Shown: positions 1-11,798, counted from the stretch's first letter. The stretch is DNA of 64,000 nt from Emydura subglobosa (GCA_007922225.1 ML679956.1:21820769-21884768), one strand, 5' to 3'. The notes: a model not told the origin generated them from the sequence alone. Numbers and translations are program-made.

Positions 1-159
1 CTTAATAAACAGGGAAACTTCCTGGTCAGGGCGTTCTCTAGTTGTTGCTTAAAGCCTGGCTCTTTGTGTTTATGTCCTCACACTCCAGGCACTGCCACAG
101 TTATCTGAACCTTTGCTACCTGAAGATTACACTGCTGCAATATGTTCTACATGAAGCCT

Positions 160-430
160 CCCCTTGAGACCATGCAGGAACTGAAGCTTGTTCGGAATGC
201 CACTGCCTGCTTATTAACTGGAGCTTCTCACCAGAGGCATGTTGCATCAGTGCTTCAGGATGTGCACTGGCTATCATTAAGTTTCTAGTTGAAATTATTG
301 GTGTTGCTTTTAACCTATAAAGCCCTAAATGGCTTGGGACAGTTACATGAGAGTCTCTTTCCCATTCTACACTGCAGCAATTGATAGGAGCATAGGTTCT
401 CGAGCTGCAACTCCCTGGATATAAGAAAGG
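160..430 (+). repeat. Old LINE fragment (CR1/L2-like ORF2 C-terminus)
   Basis: A decayed plus-strand piece of non-LTR retrotransposon ORF2. Conceptual reading near 258-340 gives the DxHWLs...LTYKALNGLG pattern that closes the ORF2 of many CR1/L2-clade LINEs, interrupted by a stop. Upstream, the words around 195-245 fit the preceding 'NAxACLLTGA..H' part of the same domain. No intact ORF remains, so it is a fossil insertion. The clade assignment is by motif memory only. Confidence 0.6.
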
Positions 431-469
431 GAAGTGACAGCATGGTGATTGTATGTGTGGGGCTTTTTA

Positions 470-597
470 TTAATATTATTTATTTGTATTACTATAGTGG
501 CTAAAAGCCCCAGTCATGGACCAGGACCCCACTGTGCTAGGTACTATACATACAGAGCAAAAAGTCCCTGTCCTGAGGGCCTTACAATCTAAATTGA
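470..597 (-). repeat. Amniote SINE/LINE 3'-tail fragment
   Basis: An A/T-rich run followed by words such as CAGTCATGGACCAGGACCCC and CTGTGCTAGG, then CCTTACAATCTAA. This is the reverse complement of a tail seen again on the plus strand at about 14,500 and 50,060 (TGTAAGCTC...) and at 19,440-19,565 (GCGCCTACTGCAATGGGG). Its abundance in the window and its lack of coding potential make it a dispersed repeat. The exact family (MIR-like or L3-like) is not settled from sequence alone. Confidence 0.65.
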
Positions 598-1139
598 CTT
601 TGGAATGTACTAGCTGCCCTCCCCCTATGGGTCCATCAGAGCTGTTAACCTCTGAGCATCGTAAGAGGCATCTTTTGTCCCAGGGATTTGAGGAGGAGTG
701 GGTTGAAGAGGTTTGGTTATTCGCAATGGGATGATATTCTCTTTGCTGCTATGTATCTGTTCTATACTGGGAAAAGTAATCCATTTAATTTGAGAATTTT
801 ATGGAGAAATTAAGTTATGGCACCTATTTATTTTTCTGTTAATCAATAGTATAAATGATGCCTGCCTCCTATGCCGGGGAGGATGAGGAAGGGCTGCTAC
901 CACCACTCCCCAGCCCACACACATCTGTGGAGCAGCTGGACACACCCTCTTTCCCACAGATAGCAGCACAAACCATAGGACGTTTGGGAGTTTGCCACTT
1001 AAGAAAGGGAATACCATTAGCCCTAGTTTTCTTAACAAACAGTTTCTTTTCACCATTCAATTTCAATGTACATGCTCATCTGGCTACTAGAGTTAATGGA
1101 CTTTCTATGGGCTAGATCTGCTTTGCCCTTATGTGGGTA
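598..1139. other. No gene or clear repeat seen
   Basis: Unique-looking sequence. Short ORFs on both strands overlap one another between about 800 and 1,115 and show no domain, signal peptide or splice context, so I treat them as chance. Confidence 0.5.
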
Positions 1140-1920
1140 TAATAGAGATGTGTGGAGGGGGGGTGACAGAGTCCTTGGTGGTTCCTCCCTCAGAACCTGG
1201 GAACCTGGCCACACCCAGTTATCTACACTGAGCGGTCACAACACTAGTCCCACTTCCCAACTATTTACAGGGGAGGAGGAGGGGTTCTGCCCTTTATGGG
1301 TCTCCTTAAGTCTCTCCAGCTGAGGGATCAAAATGGAAGACAAACCCCCATGCATGGAGGATACTCCCTCCCTGCAGTCCCAGAAAAAGGGGGAGGAGGG
1401 TAAATTTACAGTTCTACCAACAATCTAGTCCCCAGGTTATGGGTTTGGTAAAATCACTCTGGCTGGGTCTCTGTGGCAGGCTCAGCCTGTCTCACCCTGG
1501 GAATCTACTGTACTCTCCTCAGGGTAAAGGTCTCTTTCCTAGGAGTTCCCTCTGCAGCCTGAGGCCTTGCTCCCGCCATCTGGTGCTTGGGACACTCTTC
1601 CTCCTTTCACCACTGCTAATTGCAGATTCTTCCCTTTTAAAGTCCTCCTCCCTATCATGCATGACTGACTGGGCCCGAGGGATCGGGCTAACCCACCACC
1701 AGGGCCTCTCTGGCCCCTTCCTCATCCGTGTGGGGCCTGTACATCCCTTCGCAGGGGGGGATAAGGAAACTTGCCCTTTTTACACACCATACATAAAAGC
1801 CAGACAGATTTGCAGCCCCTGCGCTCTCATCCCCTACTCCCCCGAGAAGAAATGGTGCGCCAAAGGGGAGGAGGGGCATCACTTAGTACCAGAACACAGC
1901 GGAGCTACGAGCTAGCTGGC
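1140..1920. repeat. GC-rich block, probably a dispersed repeat
   Basis: Base composition changes sharply here to pyrimidine- and G-rich DNA with many CTCC, CCTGG and GGGGAGGAGG words, then returns to AT-rich sequence after about 1,930. A 158-codon plus-strand ORF (1,439-1,915) opens because stops are rare in GC-rich DNA. Its translation is rich in Ser, Leu and Pro with no recognisable domain. It resembles GC-rich interspersed repeats of turtles, but I cannot name the family. Confidence 0.35.
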
Positions 1921-1929
1921 CACAGGCAA

Positions 1930-4480
1930 CCAAGTAAATCGCGATTACTGGTGTGTGCGTTGCCTTTCTGCTCCCTGAGCTCAGGGTTCCTGTTCAAGGC
2001 TGCATGTGTATGCATACTTACTCAGAGCCGCTGCTACAAACCTGCCGTTCAGACTGTTGCTGACCTAACTGGTTCATGGTCATCACATGTTTGGATTGAC
2101 AGCCTACCTGCACATCTTGCTTGACTTTTTGGTGTCTTTTGGATTGCTATTCAAAGCATAACATAAACACTACCCTACAAAGCATATATAACAGTGGTCA
2201 AGCAGCCTGTAAGCCTGGCAGCTCTGTGACACATTATGCCTCTCCATGCTCCCCTTGGGGAATGACAGCTCAGCATAGAATCTCCCTATGATACAACCTA
2301 GCCCTATGTTTTTAATTAGCTTCCACTTCAGTTCTGCTCTTGAAGCATCAAGCATTTGCCATGTGTATTAAACTACATATGGTGCAAAATATACATTAGT
2401 CTACTGGCAGCCATTACATGACAGTGTAAGTAAAATGAAATAACAGGTAGATGTATTTTTTCTTGTTAATTACAAACCTAATTTTCTATTAAAATGTATG
2501 AGATGACAAAATCTCAAACTCTTTAAAGCTATTACTCGAGGATAAAGTATTCTACCGAAGTATTAATATTAACATCATTAAAAGTGTTTTATCAAGTGTG
2601 CCTTTATCTCCAGATTGCAAACAATAGCAGCCTGAAGGAGAGATATGCCCGTGAGTATTGTGGTATGAAAACCAACAGCAGTTTTAGAGCCACATAAAGT
2701 CTTCTTGTGGCTTCAGAAACAGAAAAAAAAAATTCTTGGAACCACAATTATAAGAAGTAATGGAGTAAATGAATCTATTTTTCATCACCTTGGGCTCGAA
2801 AAGAAAACATTTGAGAATTATATTGATAAGAGAAACGGCTGAGATATTCAAATGCATTTAAGGTTGTTTTAATTGATTAAACCAGATCGGGAGCATTTGA
2901 AAATGAATAAAGGAGTTGTTTTTGCATAAACATCCAAAATACATCTGCATCAGAAGACTAGTTGCTGCTTTCTACACTTGTGTGATACAGAGTCTAAAGA
3001 GAGTTTCCATAAATCTGACAATTTCTCAGATATTCCTTAAAATCCAGAATATAAATAATTGTATGTTTTTATTGCTTCCTTAAGTTGACTCAGACTTCTT
3101 TTCATCTTTCTTTTGACAGGTTTTTTCGTGGCATCACATAACTCTTTCCCTTCTTCTTTCACCTTTCTGACAGTGTCGTCCAGTAAATAGTTCACTGAAT
3201 TTCTTTCCCCATTTTCTTCCGTCTGTGGCATACAACTTTGTTCTCTGAATTCTGATGTTCATTTATTTTAACAGATTTAAGGGGGATAGAGGTGAAAGGT
3301 CAATCAAATTTGGGCCTACATTATTATTATTCCCAATCTTGAGCATCCCTTTAAATGTTTCTGCATTTCTTCATCATAAACACAGAAAAATCCCCTTTGC
3401 CACATCACTGTAACATTGCACTGATTTGAAGAAAATGTAAGACAATTGTACTGTAGATGTCTGTCTCCCAGCTGCATTGAGTGATGAGGATCTCTCTTCC
3501 CTGTATGTTCAGAAGAGGTAATTTCTTCTGGAATCTCTCCATAAAAAACTCCTTACGGGGGGCCCACCATTAATCTTGAACACAGTAAGCATTAGCCAAC
3601 ATGGTAAAAAGAAAGCTGGAAAAAAATCTTGTCCCTAAACTGTATGGAAGCCTAAATAATGACAGTAATAGTATAATCTCACACACACAAAATTGTAGCT
3701 GATAAAAATAGAGAAGTCATGCAAAGCTGCGTGTACAATCAGAGCTGAAAACTCCAGGTTATTTTAATAATTCTCAAATAAATAACACTGAATATGTTTC
3801 CTTTAACTGCTCAATTTATTTTAAAGAAATACATCTAAAAGAAGTGTTCCCTATGTCAGACCATTAAGAGTACTTTATAGAAGGGAATCTATTCATTATA
3901 TCCTGAAAGTTACAAGTGTCACTGAGTAAGAGTTCTGTTGTATAAAACATCAATATACCATCTTACTGAACTACTGATTTAGGCTAGTCCTGATCCTGAA
4001 TTTCCAGCTGAGAACTGGAATCATTTAGCAATTATTTAACTGAGCATAAATATTTAGAGACAGGTTCTGCTAACAAATCTTGCCTCTAGGAGCTAGGCCC
4101 ATAACAATATTCTTAATGCTAGATTTCCTCAGATAAATCAAGTCTCTAACTTCACACCTTCCTTATTTTAATTTTATATCATATTCCAGCTTATTTCTTT
4201 ATGTGCCACTACTTCTAAGATTCTATACATGATGGCTGTTATTAGATCTAATTCTGGCTACATCATGGCCCTTAAATGTAATCATCCAGGATGTTTTCAG
4301 ACAAGCAATGGTCATGTTCTCAAAATATTGGTGGTAAGAAACAGTAATATTTGCCAGTTGAGGAAAATGCTTTGAAAAACAAACAAACAAACAATCTGTG
4401 TTTTTCCCCCACCCTCCTCCCTATTTTCTTCTAATATGGGCCCTGGTTGTATCCCCCAGATATCTCTGCTGATCTCCTCT
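1930..4480. other. AT-rich unique sequence, no supported gene
   Basis: Mostly single-copy looking DNA with many stops. The only reading frame with protein-like composition is a 64-codon minus-strand frame at 3,037-3,231, listed separately. An AAAC run lies near 4,377-4,395. Confidence 0.5.
3037..3231 (-). other. Charged 64-codon ORF, uncertain
   Basis: A minus-strand frame from ATG to TAA, with an in-frame TGA ten codons upstream of the ATG. The product would be strongly charged (Lys/Glu-rich with alternating hydrophobics), compatible with a short helical or coiled-coil segment, and has no signal peptide. I see no convincing pyrimidine tract and AG before it, and no recognised family. It could be a terminal exon, part of a processed pseudogene, or chance. 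Chance is the most likely. Confidence 0.15.
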
Positions 4481-5360
4481 GCCCAGCATGGTGGCAGAAG
4501 TGAACCTACTTCCATGGCACTGCTCCCTAGAACCCCTTCCTAGGACCTCCCCCCCCCACCAAAGAGGAGTTGTGATGGACTTCAAAGAGTGCAGTGGCAG
4601 ACTGATGGGGAGAGGGGGCCATGGTCCCCTGGTGCCTGCCTGGCGGGGGGATGCCAGGTGGGCCCTTCAGATGAGAGATGCACAGTTGGTGGCGGGCTCA
4701 GGAGTCTCTGAGGGGCGACTGGACAGAGCCCAGGGGCAGGCAGGTGATGAGAGCTATGGGTGATCAGGAGGAGGAACTCCCCCACCCCACCCTCTGGCCA
4801 GGGGATGAGGCCACCCCACCCGGTAGGGCGAGCTGGCGTCGTATCTGATTGGGCTGAGGGGCTGGAATGGGAGAAGTGGGCTCCACGCAGCGGCTAAGTG
4901 CAAGGGGGTGGCGGCGGAGCCCCACCAGAGCCGGGCAAGCCGCCGCGATGCGCACCAGAAAGGCCGCAGGGCACAGGAGGAGGAAAGTGGTGTGTCCCCC
5001 CGCCCTGCAGGTACAGACCCTCCCTCTCCCCAGGGCACCTGGGGGGCAGTACCATCTGGTGGGAGTTGGGGACCCCTTTTGCTGTGCATGGAGGGCACAT
5101 GAGGGCTCAAATGCAGGCATTGGCCTCTGGGCGCTGGAGACGCACGATATGCCACTGCGTGAGTGTGAGGTTGGGAGGCTTGCTTCCAGCTACAGTGCAA
5201 CATAGCCCGAAAGACCACATCATCCCACAGCAACCTTGTGTGATTAACCTTGTAAGAGAGATCCCTGGGGCAGCCCAAGTGGAGCCAGTTCTGCATTTGC
5301 AGCTTGCTGTTGGGGAGCTGGGGGGAGCCAGAGGAGCCTCTGGAGCCAGCTACAGCTTAT
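4480..5360. promoter_or_regulatory. Isolated CpG-rich block
   Basis: GC content jumps in this block, with CpG dinucleotides concentrated between about 4,800 and 4,990 (about 14 by hand count in 180 bases) in a window otherwise nearly free of CpG. Overlapping ORFs exist on both strands (up to 180 codons minus, 154 codons plus) because stops are rare; none has a recognisable domain. A CAG|GTACAG word at about 5,006-5,014 could be a splice donor. Possibilities are a CpG-island promoter of an unrecognised transcript or a young GC-rich insertion such as the 5' part of a retroelement. Confidence 0.35.
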
Positions 5361-6130
5361 AGAATATGCTAGGTTAAGAAATATGTCAAAATTAGGTTTG
5401 GGTTAAGTTAGGCTAAGTATAGAGGAGTATGGGAAACTGAGTTTGTTAGCATGAATAAAAGTTAGAGATAAGATGGGAACCTTGAAGTTAGCAAGGACGT
5501 GACCCAGGGCTATGTATTGATTATAACTGGTTTTAGCAGGGTTTGTAAAGAGTGTTTTTGGGAATTGCGAGTGGTTTATTAAAATGCTTTCTGTTAGCCT
5601 GGGAAGGACATTGGTCCAGATGTTAATTTAAATAATGTGTAATGTAAAGAGCCAGTAAAGAGGTGGTAGAAATGTGAATATGATAATGGGTAGGTTTAAT
5701 GTTAATTAGTATGATGGTGGGTTGTAAAAGAAGTAGCCTTGTTAAACAGGGGAGATCTCCATTAAACACCAGACTTGAACTGATCACCCTTTGATATCCC
5801 ATTGCATCTTTGAATGTGAGTATAATTCTACAACCTGTGTAATCGGTAATTGTGTGCCTCTTTGTTTAACTAGTCTTTTTTTTTTTTTGGAATAAAGTTT
5901 AGTTTCATTGTTCAGAGTGTCATCTAGGGTCCTCTACTAAATTAAATGATTGATAACAGACCTAGAGGCTTGAACCGGAAAACCAAATTTGGCTCACTGC
6001 ACCTGTAGCTTTTAACAATTTAATATTAGTTGGGAACATTTAAAAACAGAGTAGAGGAATCTTGCCTCGTTGGAGATCTTGGGGGAACAGCACGGCTGGG
6101 GTTTGGAACTTTGTCTCGTTCTGTAGAGGG
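5361..6130 (+). repeat. LTR-like stretch, low certainty
   Basis: After the CpG-rich block the sequence is G/T-rich on the plus strand with few C, then shows a T-run and an AATAAAG polyadenylation-type signal at about 5,890-5,897, followed by G/T-rich downstream sequence. This order (U3-like, AATAAA, GT-rich) is what a decayed LTR or a transcript 3' end would show. No matching second LTR and no clear target duplication were found, so family and borders are open. Confidence 0.3.
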
Positions 6131-6419
6131 CAGGCAAACTGGCAGTGAGTCGCATATGAGATTAGTGAAGCAAATTCTAGCAATTCACCTAATCTAAGGA
6201 ACAAACACATTATGTATCAATTAAAGCCATCTTAGATCTGGCATTAAAAGCATAAGTTTCCTTTTTGTTAAACTGTACTGTGTTGGTTTTAGTTGGTGCT
6301 TTCTGAAACTCAAGTGTTTTGCCTCACAGGAGCTCATGGGAGCATTTCCCTCTTACAATCTACACTCAGACAAATCCAAACACTGAAATGGAAATAAATG
6401 ATAGGAATATTAATTAATT

Positions 6420-6600
6420 GCACAGTACATTGCACTTTTCATCCATAGACACCAAAGTATGTTACAAAGGTCTTTAAGAATCATTATCCCAATTTTACAG
6501 ATGGGGTAACTGAAGCCTAGAGAATTAAGGCCTAAATTTAAGTGACTTTTGATTATGGATTCTTTAATTTTTTGGATGATCACTTTAGATGTGTTGTGAG
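6420..6600 (-). repeat. MIR-like SINE
   Basis: Contains CCCAATTTTACAGATGGGGT followed by an ACTGAAGCCTAGAGA-type word, the reverse complement of the conserved MIR core (CTCAGTTTCCCCATCTGTAAAATGGG). Sequence to the left (tail with GTATGTTACAAAGG) fits the 3' part of an amniote MIR relative on the minus strand. Confidence 0.7.
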
Positions 6601-7940
6601 AAAATTAGCATCAGATAATATCCTTCTGGTACATGTGCAGATCTCCCCTGCACCACATGTCAGAGGCCAACCACCACCATAGGATTGTTTCCTCGACCCC
6701 TTTCCTAGGGCAAGAGAAGCCACGTTTGAAAATTTGGACTAAGTGATTTGTCTGCAGTGAACAATGGCAGAACCAAAAACAGAATCCTGAGGCTTTATTC
6801 TCTGTTCCTGCTGAGATACACATGGTGCCTCCCCATTTTTTGTGCCTTGCCCTGAGAATAATTTAAACAAGAGCTGTTGCAGCAGCTGAGAATAACCAGA
6901 ATGCAGTAATGCTCCAGCCAGCTGAGTCTGCAATGAAGTTGCATAGAGTCATTAGAGTTTTGTGTCATTTGGGAAACTGCACAAGGGGCATTTCACAATC
7001 GCTAGATCTGCTGGGTTTAGTACCTCTTTAGGCATCTGGAGTAGCTTAAAGGAGCCTGATCCCAAACAATTGGGCCCTATACCACCTGACTTCTATCTCT
7101 GTGCTCACTCCACTAGGTCCCAGATATTTCTTGCAGTTTTTACTGGGTTTCATGTTCACAAATGTTGTATAGCTGTGATCTGAAAACAGGCAGACCGGAT
7201 TGGATCAAAACTAACAAAAGCTTTTTCTGACCGATTTGCATACTGTAGTGATCCTTTTAACCACTGATCTGTCCAAAATTTGAGTTTGTAACAAACCACA
7301 ATGCCTGACATCTTTTGCACATGTTTTGGGGATATACTGGCATTTCACACAGCTCTAGTGTTAGCCTCATGATTCCTGCTGACTTTAATCCTTTGAAAAT
7401 GTGCCCCTTAGAAGAGTTTACCAGTTTTTTCAACTCTAAATACGGAGGAAAAAGCAGCCGCAGCAGCAGCACCACAGCTGAGTTCTTTATAGATGGTAAA
7501 TAAATCATGGGAACAACAATCCCTGATTTCACATTAATTGTTTGGAACTCTCTACAACACCAAACATCTTTATAAAAAACTAGAAAAAAATTAGTACAGC
7601 TCTTTTGTTGTTTTTGTTGTTGTTTTGCTTTAAAATGATTTGTTCTAAATACAGCTTAACATGCAGATGACTGGTTTGAGTCTACAGTCTCTCTCCAAGA
7701 TGAAAAAAGCAATAATGACTTGCACAAGGATGTCAGCACAGATACCATTTAATAATGGAGACACCTAGAGAACACTTAGCATTAGACCAGGGTCGGAGAG
7801 TCTCCCTATGACAGCATGGCAAATTTGCTGCTGTAGTGATCCACTGGAACAGTAGCACTTTAAGAAACAGTTTGGAGGTATTTATTGAATTAGAGCATTC
7901 ACGATTTCTAAAGGTCCTTTAAAAAAAAAAAAAAGAACTT
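6601..7940. other. No gene seen
   Basis: Unique-looking AT-rich sequence. Small features only: a CAG/CCG-type run at 7,455-7,475, a GTT-rich patch at 7,603-7,628 and a poly-A of about 14 bases at 7,921-7,934. Confidence 0.5.
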
Positions 7941-7949
7941 CATTTTAAT

Positions 7950-8290
7950 TTCCTAGCACAAGAATCATAGATCTTTTCCATCTTAACTTCTATTAGGCCA
8001 TTCAGCCTTTCCTTTTGCCAGTGCAGAATTGTTCCTTATGGTACTTTGTCAACCTCATTTTGAGTGTCCCAAACAATGGTGTTTACACTAAATCCTTTGA
8101 GACACTGTCTCCCTGTTTAATACAGCTTATTCTCAGGAGGCTTTCCTGGTTTTCATCTCTTAATTGAAAAGTTATATTCTGTATTACCATCTTGAGTAAT
8201 TCCTCTCTAAGTCCAATGTTTACCACTCAAATATTTGTTGGCTCTGTCCCTCACATCATAGTACACTTTGGCCAAATAAACTCTATAAAA
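7950..8290 (-). repeat. CR1 LINE, 3'-region fragment (antisense)
   Basis: The plus strand carries the antisense words of an old CR1 3' region, for example GCCAGTGCAGAATTGTTCC near 8,019-8,037 and TTTTGAGTGTCCCAAACAAT near 8,058-8,077, degenerate versions of phrases common in turtle and bird CR1 copies. The match stops at the LTR-like insert that begins near 8,293 and resumes after it. Confidence 0.6.
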
Positions 8291-8292
8291 AT

Positions 8293-8622
8293 TGCAGTGT
8301 ATTAAGGACTGTGTTGAATTGCAAGTGATCATTTAAGCTTGGGGTGGGTGTATGGTTTTCCTGGTCCTGCTTACAGGATAGAGGACTGTGTAGAGCAACT
8401 TGCAATCAAAATCAGTTTGCAGATCACCAGCCAGCCTAGAGTAAGGGGGTGTGGGGAGTTGTTACTCTGTTTTCAGTGACTGCCTGCTTTGTGTCTCTGT
8501 TTTGGGTGTTCTTGTGTGTCATGGTTTTAAATTCTAGGAAATAAAGTTGGTGTACTTTGCAACCTTCCAACCAGAGTATTTTATGTTATTTAATTTCTGT
8601 GTGTGTACACCATGAATGTAAC
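8293..8622 (+). repeat. Solo LTR (copy 1)
   Basis: Similar in order and wording to 55,338-55,678: a CCTGCTTRCAG motif, a CTGTGTAG word, pyrimidine-rich middle, CATG(T/G)-type words, an AATAAAG signal (8,540-8,546), a CCTT(C/T)(C/A)A word, and a 3' end in GTGTGTACAC...TGTAAC. The presence of TG at the start, a polyadenylation signal and a TAAC(A) end fits a retroviral-type LTR without internal sequence. It interrupts a CR1 fragment. Borders are approximate and I could not prove a target duplication. Confidence 0.55.
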
Positions 8623-8639
8623 TTATATAGATTCATCTC

Positions 8640-9370
8640 TCATTCTTTTCTAAGACACTAAGTCAAATCCTTCAGCCCCCTGATCACTATCCCTGATCTT
8701 CCTTCAGTTTGGCAGCATCTTTTTGCCAATCTGGTGCTCAGAAGAGTAGAGAAACTCATTTCGGAAAAGCTATTACCTCTGTGCTCCATGTTGCTGCACA
8801 GATAGCCCAGTATTGCATTGGCCCTTATTTGCTGACATATTTGCAGTTCAAACACATCTAATATGCTGCTCCCTATTGCAGTATCTTTTCCTTCCAGCAT
8901 TACTGCTTCCCACAGAATATCACTGTTTTGGACTATTACCTGCAGCCCCAACTGAATCTCATTATGCTATGGCTGGACATGATGAACTCTCAAGGTCTTT
9001 TTCAGCCCCTACACTTCTAGGATTCTTTTTTTTTTTTACAGACAATTCTAGTCTTTCTATCCCTTTGTGTTATTTCTGTCCTCATTGATATTTACAACTC
9101 CTCCATATTTAGCATCATCTAACTGTGAATTTTATTAACATCTCTTTGATTCCCTATTCCAGATCATTAGTGAAAAGTATTGAATAAGATCATGCCTAAC
9201 ACTAGTCCCTGTGTTACTAGACACTTCCCCACACAGTTTAACCTATTACATTGCTGTGTGTTTATGATCCTTTAAGCAGTGTTCCTACAAAAGCCAAATT
9301 TGATTTAATCTGGAGAATAAGTTTCTTGAGACACTGAACCTGACCTGCTGGGCTTTATATAGTTTATCTA
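8640..9370 (-). repeat. CR1 LINE, further part (antisense)
   Basis: Antisense CR1 phrases continue on the plus strand: CAGTATTGCATTGGCCCTTA near 8,809-8,828, then CCAGATCATTAGTGAAAAGT near 9,159-9,178 and CCTAACACTAGTCCCTGTGT near 9,194-9,213, in the same order as in CR1 copies of birds and turtles. ORFs on both strands here are shadows. Together with 7,950-8,290 this is probably one element split by the LTR. Confidence 0.6.
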
Positions 9371-11520
9371 CACCTGTGCAAAATGAATGTGAAGTGGGTG
9401 TGAAACTTACAATCCAGAAAAATAACCTAAAAGAAAACACATTAAACTAGCAAAGTTTCACATCACCTTTGTACATGTGAGTTATTTCCTAGTATGTGCT
9501 TTTCTATCCCAGTCAAAGTATAGACTTGCCCATTAGTGCATTTTCCAAACCCACTTCTTCCCTGACCCAAAAACTTTTACTCTAGCAGAAGATTGAAAAC
9601 ACTTGTCTCTCCACTCAATTATTTGTGCCTAATGCATTAGCCAGAAGGTGCATTTAAGGAATATGACATATTCCTTCCTCCTCAGAGAGCATAGGGCAAA
9701 ATTAATTCCTGGTACAACTCTATCAATTACAATTAAGGTTCTGTTGACAATAAATTGTAGGTAGATTTTTTCACCTAAAAACAGGATAATTGAAGTAATC
9801 CTAAATTCACTTATAGAGCCCTAACACCACCCCCATTCTGATAGCAGCACACCAGAACTTATTCATAACAACAGCTCCCTCTATACTAGTGCAGCACCTT
9901 CCCGAGTATGGCTTTATAGCCTATTCCCTCCCATAATGCTTTGCAATGCAGGAAAGCAAAAATTGATAAATGTAATTATCCTCAAAATGATATTTGACCC
10001 TTTAAATTTTCCTTAGTTTTACTTTTCCCTGTAAATTCTTGCTTGCAGGAGGTGAAAATAAAAATAGAGGTTAATAAAATTTCATTTGCACTGCTGAGTC
10101 ACCAGTCTCCTTCCAATGAGCATGCTCCAGCTGGATGTTTTTAAAAGCAGGCTCACCAGCTCACCTCATTAGGAACACATATACTTGCAGATGGTCTCTC
10201 TTTTTCTCTGCAAATGGTGGCTTCTTAGTCACATTTTCTCCTAGAAATAGAAAGTATTTTTTGTAAAGGATTGTAGAAGGAATGCTGTATACTCTAAATG
10301 GAGAATTCAAGTTCCCCAAATAATCTTCTTCTCAAATATGTCTCAGGTGTGTAGGAAGATGAAAAAGAGTTATAGTTTCAAGTCATGTAACAAAAAGAAG
10401 AGGGGAACACTGAGAACCTCATCACTCCTTCCTCAAAATGTTTTCAAAGAAGTCCTACATAACTTAAATAATTTATTAGTGCTTACTCAATTATTAGTGT
10501 AAGACACCATATTCTATTAATGGAGCTTCTCAGTTTGCTCTGTGAAATGAGTTGATAACTGTGTTAGACTTAGATTGCACTTTGAAATCTTTATGAGATA
10601 ATATTAAAGTTTCACTGATATCAAAATATCCACCATCTGGGCCACTCTCCAGTAATAGTGAAATGTCTATTTCTCAGAGGAATTGGACCCATTTTAATCT
10701 GTTGTGGGATAGAACACCTGTTCCACATATCACGTCTCATGGGGTAATGTAAGTTTCCACCATTATCATGCAGTGCAGCCAGAAAAAATGAAACGGAGGC
10801 TTCACATTATCCTGGTGATTTAATAGTGCTCATACTCCCCTCATCATCATACCTCATTTCCAATCTGGTAGTAAATCCCAAAGCTAACAGAATAGGCTAT
10901 GTGTTAGCTACATCTACCCCTGAAAGCACCCCCAAAATAACAAGGGGCATTTAGGGGAAAAAAACTCTCCTGTTGAGAGCATGCATTTCTCCCTCATTAT
11001 AAGTCTGCTTGCAAAACCAGCCTGTGACATGAGCCAACTGTATCTTGGCTGCCAGTTACATACAATAATGTATGGCCCCAAAGTGAATGGAAGACTGTAA
11101 TTCACTTGAGGGGCTCTGCTGATGTCATAAAGGGCTTGAGCAGTTTATGAACAGCAGCAGAGCCTTGAGAGTGAATTACGGCCTTGCATTCACTCCTAGG
11201 ACATCTGTTGTTGTTCAATATAGAGTATACTTTTTTTTTATAAAATTAAAAAAAAAAAAAAAGCCAACCCCTACTCCTTCACCAAGTCATCGGTTTCCAC
11301 AAATCTTTTTTGTTCTTCCAATGAAATCAAATTGATCCATGAGGAGGCTGAAGTTTTCTGTGGTATTATCTTGCCAAAGTGGCCATTAGCATTTTAATTT
11401 TCCCTTTCAGAGCTGTCATTTAAAGGGTACTGTCGCTTTTGTGACATTAGTGAAAAGATGTTTTCACTCTCACTCCTAGCCATGAAGGGCAATTACAAGT
11501 TCATGTTCAGACACTGGCAA
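9371..11520. other. No gene; unique AT-rich sequence
   Basis: No coding signal found. A perfect 10-bp inverted repeat with a one-base centre sits at 9,656-9,676. A T-run and an A-run lie at 11,231-11,263. Confidence 0.5.
9656..9676. repeat. Short perfect inverted repeat
   Basis: AAGGAATATG at 9,656-9,665 and its exact reverse complement CATATTCCTT at 9,667-9,676 around a single A. A dimeric transcription-factor site would look like this, but a chance palindrome cannot be excluded. Confidence 0.5.
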
Positions 11521-11525
11521 TAGAT

Positions 11526-11798
11526 GGGCAAATTCTGCTCTCAGCTCCACTGGTGTAAATCTCCATTAACTACACACCGAAGTCCCTGCCATTTAAGGAT
11601 TATGCCCTACAGTCTATTTTCTTGTATTTTGCCCAGTCTAAATTTAAAAGTGCCAGGTGATACATCTTTCACTATTTTCAGTGAGAGACACAACCAGGGC
11701 AAACTGAGAGTACTCTGTTGTATTCCACACTCCTTGCCGATGCAATGGAATAAAATCTCATATTTTACACTGATGTAAATTAAAACAGAATTTGGCCC
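11526..11798. repeat. Palindromic MITE-like repeat with insert
   Basis: Ends are inverted: the left begins GGGCAAATTCTGCTC...CACTGGTGTAAATC and the right, reverse-complemented, reads GGGCCAAATTCTG...TTTACATCAGTGTAAAA. This is the same fold-back family found at 32,761, 36,959 and 47,858. The middle, about 170 bases, does not fit the short version and may be a later insertion or a longer member. Confidence 0.5.

Noticed and set aside
1439..1915. 158-codon plus ORF
   Set aside because: Lies in a GC-rich block with few stops; opposite-strand ORFs overlap it, and there is no domain.
4754..5362. 180-codon minus and 154-codon plus ORFs in the CpG block
   Set aside because: They overlap on opposite strands and reflect base composition; no recognisable protein features.
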